DNA of 5,658 nucleotides from an uncultured Coriobacteriales bacterium (GTDB taxonomy: Bacteria > Actinomycetota > Coriobacteriia > Coriobacteriales > UMGS124): positions 1 through 5,658 of the forward strand of contig CAKUKJ010000182.1 of NCBI GenBank assembly GCA_934662525.1, written 5' to 3'. The notes under the pieces were generated by a model that was not told the origin of the DNA, did no database searches, and saw only the letters and a list, made by a program, of their open reading frames with translations. Positions 1 to 3,387 of the stretch are shown piece by piece; within the stretch, counting starts at the first letter, position 1; each line of letters starts with the position of its first letter. Made by a program: the position numbers and the translations under genes.

Positions 1-185
1 CTCCTCGCGAGACGGAGGTTCTTCCCTATCTGCTTCAACACCAAAGCGCCGATTCAATCGCCGAGAAACTCGGCATATCGCGCAACACCGTGAAAACTCA
101 CACGGCGCACATTTACGAAAAGGCAGGCGTCAATACGCGTGCCCAGCTCGTTGACCTCGCGGCGGCGAAAACCATGAGTTTGTAG
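1..185 (+). CDS. LuxR-family transcriptional regulator, C-terminal HTH (5' end outside window)
   Basis: The reading frame uses codons from position 3 and ends at TAG 183-185, leaving the last 61 residues. They begin PRETEVLPYLLQ and continue through SIAEKLGISRNTVKTHTAHIYEKAG to NTRAQLVDLAA. This is the complete four-helix GerE/LuxR DNA-binding domain: the PRE-EVL first helix, the IAEKLGIS scaffold helix, the NTVKTHTAHIYEK recognition helix, and the final RAQLVDL helix. The domain lies at the extreme C terminus, as is usual for this family. The sensor part is outside the window, so it could be a response regulator, or the multi-membrane-segment LuxR type that I recall as abundant in Coriobacteriia. 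Its third positions are less G/C-rich than those of the downstream metabolic genes. No hairpin terminator follows the stop; the promoter region of the next gene begins almost at once. What it regulates cannot be told, although the TTGAAC boxes just downstream are a conceivable target. Confidence 0.9.
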   Translation, partial: PRETEVLPYLLQHQSADSIAEKLGISRNTVKTHTAHIYEKAGVNTRAQLVDLAAAKTMSL

Positions 186-191
186 AGAGAT

Positions 192-294
192 TTGAACCTA
201 ATATTGAACTTATTGTTGTGCACGTGCATACTGCCTCTCAAGAAATTGAACCTTTTGGTTTGGTTGAAGGAGGCGGATGGTGGGCGTTGAACTT
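192..294 (+). repeat. Cluster of TTGAAC(C/T)T direct repeats
   Basis: Eight-base boxes TTGAACCT (192-199), TTGAACTT (204-211), TTGAACCT (246-253) and TTGAACTT (287-294) all lie in the same orientation. Start-to-start distances are 12, 42 and 41 bp, close to whole helical turns. The second box coincides with the proposed -35 element and the fourth lies inside the coding sequence. A further copy is at 460-467. They may be binding sites for a regulator, but part of the enrichment could be chance in an AT-richer stretch. Confidence 0.4.
204..232 (+). promoter_or_regulatory. Probable promoter of the HTH-aminotransferase gene with internal palindrome
   Basis: TTGAAC (204-209) and CATACT (227-232) are separated by exactly 17 bp, each matching 4 of 6 consensus positions of the -35 and -10 elements. 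The predicted start of transcription is near 239, giving a leader of about 38 nt. A perfect 10-bp palindrome, TGCACGTGCA (219-228), fills the right half of the spacer and touches the -10 box, a position where a bound protein would block RNA polymerase. The assignment is by eye and the promoter is not certain. Confidence 0.45.
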
Positions 295-1806
295 TCTGAT
301 GATGCCGATACGTTTGCGGCGCGTCTCAAGCAGACAATGAAGCGGCGAGGCTTTAAGCAGATAGACCTGGTGAATGCTGCTCAGGCGCATGGCGTCAAGA
401 TGGGCAAGAGCTATGTCAGCCAATACGTCTCGGGTAAGACTACGCCTCGTGCTGAAATGTTGAACTTTTTAGCAGAAACCCTCGGCGTTGATGCAGCTTG
501 GCTGCGCGACGGCTCGTCTGCTGAGTCTGCCCCCGCTCCCAGCCAACCACAATCCGGCAGCTCTGTCCACCCCTCCCAGGAAGGAACCCCCATGCGCCAG
601 TTCAAGAAGTCTTCCAAGCTCGACCACGTGCTGTACGACGTCCGTGGGCCGGTGGTCGATGAAGCCAACCGCATGGAGAAGGCCGGCACGCACGTGCTCA
701 AGCTCAACATCGGCAACCCCGCCCCCTTCGGCTTCCGCACGCCCGACGAGGTCGTGGAGGACATGGCTCGCCAGCTTACCGACTGCGAGGGCTACTCCAA
801 CTCGCACGGCCTGTTCGCCGCGCGCAAAGCCATCATGCAATACGCCCAGCTCAAGCACCTGCCCAACATCGACATGGATACCATCTACACGGGCAACGGC
901 GTCTCGGAGCTCATCCAGCTCAGCCTGAACGCCCTGCTCGACGACGGCGACGAGATCCTCATCCCCAGCCCCGACTACCCGCTGTGGACGGCATGCGCCA
1001 CGCTGGCCGGCGGCAAGGCGGTGCACTACGTGTGCGACGAGCAGGCCGACTGGTACCCCGACATCGCCGACATGGAATCGAAGGTGACCGATCGCACCAA
1101 GGCCGTCGTCATCATCAACCCTAACAACCCCACCGGTGCCGTCTATCCCCGCGAGGTGCTCGAGCAGATCGTCGAGGTGGCACGCCGCCATCAGCTCATG
1201 ATCTTCTCCGACGAGATCTACGACCGCCTGTGCATGGACGGCGTCGAGCATGTCTCCATCGCCTCCATGGCTCCCGACCTGCCCTGCGTCACGTTCTCGG
1301 GCCTTTCGAAGTCGCACATGATCGCCGGCTACCGCATCGGCTGGATGGTGCTTTCGGGCAACAAACCTGCCATGCGCGACTACATCGAGGGCCTCAACAT
1401 GCTCTCCAACATGCGTCTGTGCTCCAACGTGCCTGCGCAGTCCATCGTGCAGACGGCCCTCGGCGGCCATCAGAGCGTGAACGACTATATCGTGCCGGGC
1501 GGCCGCGTCTACGAGCAGCGCAACTACATTTGGAAGGCGCTCAACGAGATTCCGGGCGTGTCGGCCGTGAAGCCCAAGGCGGCATTCTACATCTTCCCCA
1601 AGCTCGACCGCGAGCGGTTCAACATCATCAACGACGAGCAGTTTGCCCTCGACCTGCTGCACGACAAGAAAATCCTCGTCACGTGCGGCACCGGCTTCAA
1701 CTGGGGCGAGCCCGACCACTTCCGCATCGTCTACCTGCCCCGTATGGAGGTGCTCGAGGAGGCCATCGGCAAACTCGCGGACTTCCTGAGCTACTACCGG
1801 CAGTAA
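277..1806 (+). CDS. alaA: XRE-type HTH domain fused to AlaA-like PLP-dependent alanine aminotransferase
   Basis: The 509-residue protein has three parts. Residues 12-78 form a lambda-repressor/XRE-like helix-turn-helix (FAARLKQTMKRRGFKQIDLV, then KSYVSQYVSGKTTPRAEM and LAETLGVDAAWL). Residues 79-105 are a Ser/Pro/Gln-rich linker. Residues 106-509 are a full fold-type I aminotransferase, very close to my recollection of E. coli AlaA (about 405 residues): KSSKLDHVLYDVRGPV, LNIGNPAPFGF, GNGVSEL, SPDYPLWTA, NPNNPTGAVY (N284), SDEIYD (D312, Y315), SGLSKS with the PLP lysine K345, ANVPAQ-like SNVPAQ, and R483 in HFRIV for the substrate carboxylate. The family interconverts pyruvate plus glutamate with alanine plus 2-oxoglutarate in the cytosol; the fused HTH suggests added DNA-binding control. 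AAGGAGG (267-273) lies only 3 nt before ATG 277 but 6 nt before GTG 280, so GTG may be the true start. An internal ATG at 592 has an excellent RBS. Third-position G/C is about 58% in the HTH part and about 90% at the start of the enzyme part (hand counts). Confidence 0.92.
   Translation: MVGVELSDDADTFAARLKQTMKRRGFKQIDLVNAAQAHGVKMGKSYVSQYVSGKTTPRAEMLNFLAETLGVDAAWLRDGSSAESAPAPSQPQSGSSVHPSQEGTPMRQFKKSSKLDHVLYDVRGPVVDEANRMEKAGTHVLKLNIGNPAPFGFRTPDEVVEDMARQLTDCEGYSNSHGLFAARKAIMQYAQLKHLPNIDMDTIYTGNGVSELIQLSLNALLDDGDEILIPSPDYPLWTACATLAGGKAVHYVCDEQADWYPDIADMESKVTDRTKAVVIINPNNPTGAVYPREVLEQIVEVARRHQLMIFSDEIYDRLCMDGVEHVSIASMAPDLPCVTFSGLSKSHMIAGYRIGWMVLSGNKPAMRDYIEGLNMLSNMRLCSNVPAQSIVQTALGGHQSVNDYIVPGGRVYEQRNYIWKALNEIPGVSAVKPKAAFYIFPKLDRERFNIINDEQFALDLLHDKKILVTCGTGFNWGEPDHFRIVYLPRMEVLEEAIGKLADFLSYYRQ
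578..594 (+). promoter_or_regulatory. Internal ribosome binding site and in-frame ATG for the enzyme domain alone
   Basis: AGGAAGGAA (578-586) is followed, after 5 nt, by ATG 592-594, in frame with the long gene. The resulting 404-residue product would start MRQFKKSSKLD, matching the natural start and length of stand-alone AlaA enzymes. It could yield an HTH-free isoform, or be the relic of a once separate alaA gene. It is better spaced than the upstream ATG 277. Confidence 0.6.
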
Positions 1807-1811
1807 GAAAT

Positions 1812-1859
1812 GGCCCTTCTGCCATAGAAAATAATCTGAGGCAGGAGGGCCTGTTTTTT
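1812..1859 (+). terminator. Rho-independent terminator between convergent genes
   Basis: The arms GGCCCTTCTGCC (1812-1823) and GGCAGGAGGGCC (1840-1851) form a 12-bp stem with one G-U pair and a 16-nt loop. A run of six T (1854-1859) follows. It lies 5 nt after the aminotransferase stop. The T run overlaps the stop codon of the opposite-strand reductase (1858-1860), so for the reductase the hairpin is downstream, followed on that strand by the weaker T-rich ATTTCTTA. It probably serves mainly the + strand and may work in both directions. Confidence 0.88.
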
Positions 1860-2988
1860 ACATCCCCAGCTTGGCGGCGAAGTCGGCCAGCACCTCGGGG
1901 ATGTCGATGGCCTGGGGGCACACGGCGGCGCAGGCTCCACAACCCAGGCAGGCGCCGGGGCGCTTGTCCTCAGGCAGGGCGGCCACGGCCATGGGGGCAA
2001 GGAAGCCGCCGCCGGTGAAGGTATGCTCGTTGTAGAGCGCAAGCAGCTTGGGGATGTCGAGCTCCTGTGGGCAGTGGGTGGTGCAGTAACGGCACGCGGT
2101 GCAAGGCACGCCTGTTTTGGCCGCCATGTCGCGCGCGAGGGCGAGAAGCACCGCCTGCTCCTCCGTGTTCAACGGCGCCTCGGTCTCGAACGTGGCGACG
2201 TTGGCCTTGAGCTGCTCGAAGTTCGACATGCCCGAAAGCGTTACCACCACAGGCAGGCCCTGGATGAAGCGAAACGCCCACTCGACGGGCTTGAGCTGGG
2301 GGTTGATGGCGGCCAAGTGGCTCGTCTCCTCCTCAGAGAGGTTTGCCAGGCGTCCTCCGCGCAAGGGCTCCATGACCCAGGCGGGAATGTTGTGACGTTC
2401 GAGCAGCTCAAGCTTCTCGCGTGCCTGCTGGAACTCCCAGTCCAGGTAGTTGAGCTGAATCTGGCAGAACTCCATGCCGGTGCCGTACCCGGCCAGGAAG
2501 CGTTCCATGACCTCGACGCTGCCATGGGCCGAAAAACCAAGGTGGCGGATGCGCCCCCTCTCCTTCTGCTCAATCAGGTACTCGTAGGTGCGGTACGAAT
2601 GGTCGAGGTAGGCGTCGATGTTCATCTCGCACACGTTGTGGATGAGGTAGAAGTCGAAGTACTCTACCTGGCACTTCTCCAGCTGCTTCTCAAAAATCCC
2701 CTCGACCTTGCCCATGTTGGACAGGTCGTACCCCGGGAACTTCGTGGCAAGGTAGAACGAGTCGCGCGGGTAGGCCTTGAGCGCCTCGCCCATGGCGAGT
2801 TCGGAGTTGCCGGCGTGGTAACCCCAGGCGGTGTCGAAGTAGTTGGCGCCGTGCTCCATCGCGTAGGCCACCATCTCGTTGACGGCCTGCTGGTCGATGC
2901 GAGAGTCGTCGCCGTCGATCACGGGCAGGCGCATGGCGCCGAAGCCCAGCTCAGGCAGCTTGATCCCCTGGAAATCACGGTACATCAT
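1858..2988 (-). CDS. Aldo/keto reductase with C-terminal 2x[4Fe-4S] ferredoxin-like domain
   Basis: The 376-residue protein starts at ATG 2988-2986. The start was chosen because AGGGAG (3002-2997) lies 8 nt upstream; a TTG at 3045 would lengthen the frame by 19 codons but lies at or before the predicted transcript start. Residues 1-265 form the aldo/keto reductase TIM barrel, beginning RDFQGIKLPELGFGAMRLP. The catalytic tetrad is visible: D52 and Y57 in FDTAWGYH, K83 in ATKFPGY, and H117 in FYLIHN. The barrel ends with the MEPLRGG and TLSGMSN motifs. Residues 290-362 carry two complete clusters of iron-sulphur ligands: C296-x2-C299-x2-C302-x3-C306-P and C347-x2-C350-x2-C353-x3-C357-P. This architecture is common in anaerobic Clostridia and Coriobacteriia. 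Substrate and electron carrier are unknown for most members; the clusters imply electron exchange with a partner rather than simple NADPH chemistry alone. It is transcribed alone, convergent to the aminotransferase and divergent from the transporter. The promoter suggests aldehyde-responsive control. Confidence 0.93.
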   Translation of the reverse strand: MMYRDFQGIKLPELGFGAMRLPVIDGDDSRIDQQAVNEMVAYAMEHGANYFDTAWGYHAGNSELAMGEALKAYPRDSFYLATKFPGYDLSNMGKVEGIFEKQLEKCQVEYFDFYLIHNVCEMNIDAYLDHSYRTYEYLIEQKERGRIRHLGFSAHGSVEVMERFLAGYGTGMEFCQIQLNYLDWEFQQAREKLELLERHNIPAWVMEPLRGGRLANLSEEETSHLAAINPQLKPVEWAFRFIQGLPVVVTLSGMSNFEQLKANVATFETEAPLNTEEQAVLLALARDMAAKTGVPCTACRYCTTHCPQELDIPKLLALYNEHTFTGGGFLAPMAVAALPEDKRPGACLGCGACAAVCPQAIDIPEVLADFAAKLGM

Positions 2989-3048
2989 GGTTGAAACTCC
3001 CTCTCTCTTGCGCAGCGTGTAGGGCTTTGAGCTGCAATCCTGCAATGA

Positions 3049-3079
3049 GTTTTACTGCTTAAAGCTCACTTTAAGTCAA
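3049..3079 (-). promoter_or_regulatory. MerR-type (AdhR/NmlR-like) promoter and operator of the aldo/keto reductase
   Basis: Read on the minus strand, TTGACT (3079-3074) and TAAAAC (3054-3049) are separated by 19 bp, the over-long spacer typical of promoters activated by MerR-family proteins. The perfect inverted repeat CTTAAAG-N4-CTTTAAG occupies 3058-3075, overlapping the -35 and filling most of the spacer. I recall this dyad as the operator of Bacillus subtilis AdhR, an aldehyde-responsive MerR/NmlR regulator. Transcription would start near 3042, giving a leader of about 54 nt. No MerR gene lies in the window. Confidence 0.7.
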
Positions 3080-3212
3080 GATGAGGGAGAGCCATGAGGA
3101 GCATCCACACAATCGATTGAGCCGATGGATGGTCGATGCCTTTTCCCTCCGCCCAACGCATCACGTGCGGCGCAGGGCGTGACTTTGCCTCCACGTGCCG
3201 CCTGCGGCCAGA

Positions 3213-3249
3213 AGAAACTTGACGAACAGGCCCTTATCGTCAAGCTTCT
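3213..3249. repeat. Large inverted repeat in the divergent intergenic region
   Basis: The arms AGAAACTTGACGA (3213-3225) and TCGTCAAGCTTCT (3237-3249) pair over 13 positions with one mismatch (3217/3245), around an 11-nt loop. On the + strand no T run follows. On the minus strand the arm is followed by TTCTGG, so a weak minus-strand terminator is possible. It could instead be an operator or part of an interspersed extragenic repeat. Function is unknown. Confidence 0.5.
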
Positions 3250-3290
3250 CTTCCCATGACGCAAAGAAATTGTGGGGAGGTTTGAAAACA

Positions 3291-3353
3291 GGCGTCATAC
3301 CTGCGCAAACAGGGGGTACGTTACACCTGTTGCGCCTGCCTTGGCATGACGCC
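3291..3353 (+). promoter_or_regulatory. Nested hairpin / palindrome upstream of the RND exporter gene
   Basis: The outer stem pairs GGCGTCATACC (3291-3301) with GGCATGACGCC (3343-3353), 10 of 11 positions. The inner stem pairs 3303-3313 with 3326-3335, 10 bp with one bulged A, around a 12-nt loop. A 1 x 7 internal loop joins the two stems. The centre is also a 24-bp imperfect DNA palindrome (half sites AACAGGGGGTAC and GTTACACCTGTT, 9 of 12 symmetric), the size of a TetR-family operator. It could act as DNA (repressor site) or as RNA (leader structure). No convincing sigma-70 promoter for the RND gene was found in 3080-3387. Confidence 0.45.
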
Positions 3354-3387
3354 CCTGCACGCCCCGTCGGAAGGACCAGCCCCGCCC

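Larger units (their letters stand above)
2989..3387. other. 399-bp divergent intergenic region
   Basis: The region lies between the divergent starts of the reductase and the RND permease. From left to right it holds the reductase RBS and promoter with the MerR-type dyad (to 3079), a perfect palindrome CAATCGATTG (3110-3119), the inverted repeat at 3213-3249, the nested hairpin at 3291-3353, and a weak RBS for the transporter. A 45-codon minus-strand frame (3298-3161) is open but unproven. No tRNA or convincing protein gene is visible. Confidence 0.7.

Noticed and set aside
469..1719. 416-codon minus-strand frame opposite the aminotransferase
   Set aside because: Same mirror-frame artefact: His/Val/Asp-rich composition and no domain, while the + strand encodes a complete aminotransferase.
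1230..2018. 262-codon + strand frame overlapping the aminotransferase 3' half and the terminator
   Set aside because: It runs through a strong terminator and an opposite gene, is Arg/His/Pro-rich, and is out of frame with clear homology.
2023..2994. 323-codon + strand frame opposite the aldo/keto reductase
   Set aside because: Low-complexity Val/Leu/Gly/His composition and no motif; the minus strand carries the full catalytic tetrad and eight cluster cysteines.
2989..3045. 19-codon N-terminal extension of the reductase from TTG 3045
   Set aside because: It has a rare start codon and lies at or before the predicted transcript start; the family begins near MYRDFQG, and ATG 2988 has a good AGGGAG site.
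3110..3119. Perfect palindrome CAATCGATTG
   Set aside because: A lone 10-bp palindrome with no promoter element nearby; one or more are expected by chance in a few kilobases.
3346..3387. Upstream in-frame ATG (3346) for the RND permease
   Set aside because: It has no Shine-Dalgarno, lies inside the 3' arm of the hairpin, and would add 14 Pro/Ala-rich residues not seen before the MLSRFSVKRP-type start of this family.
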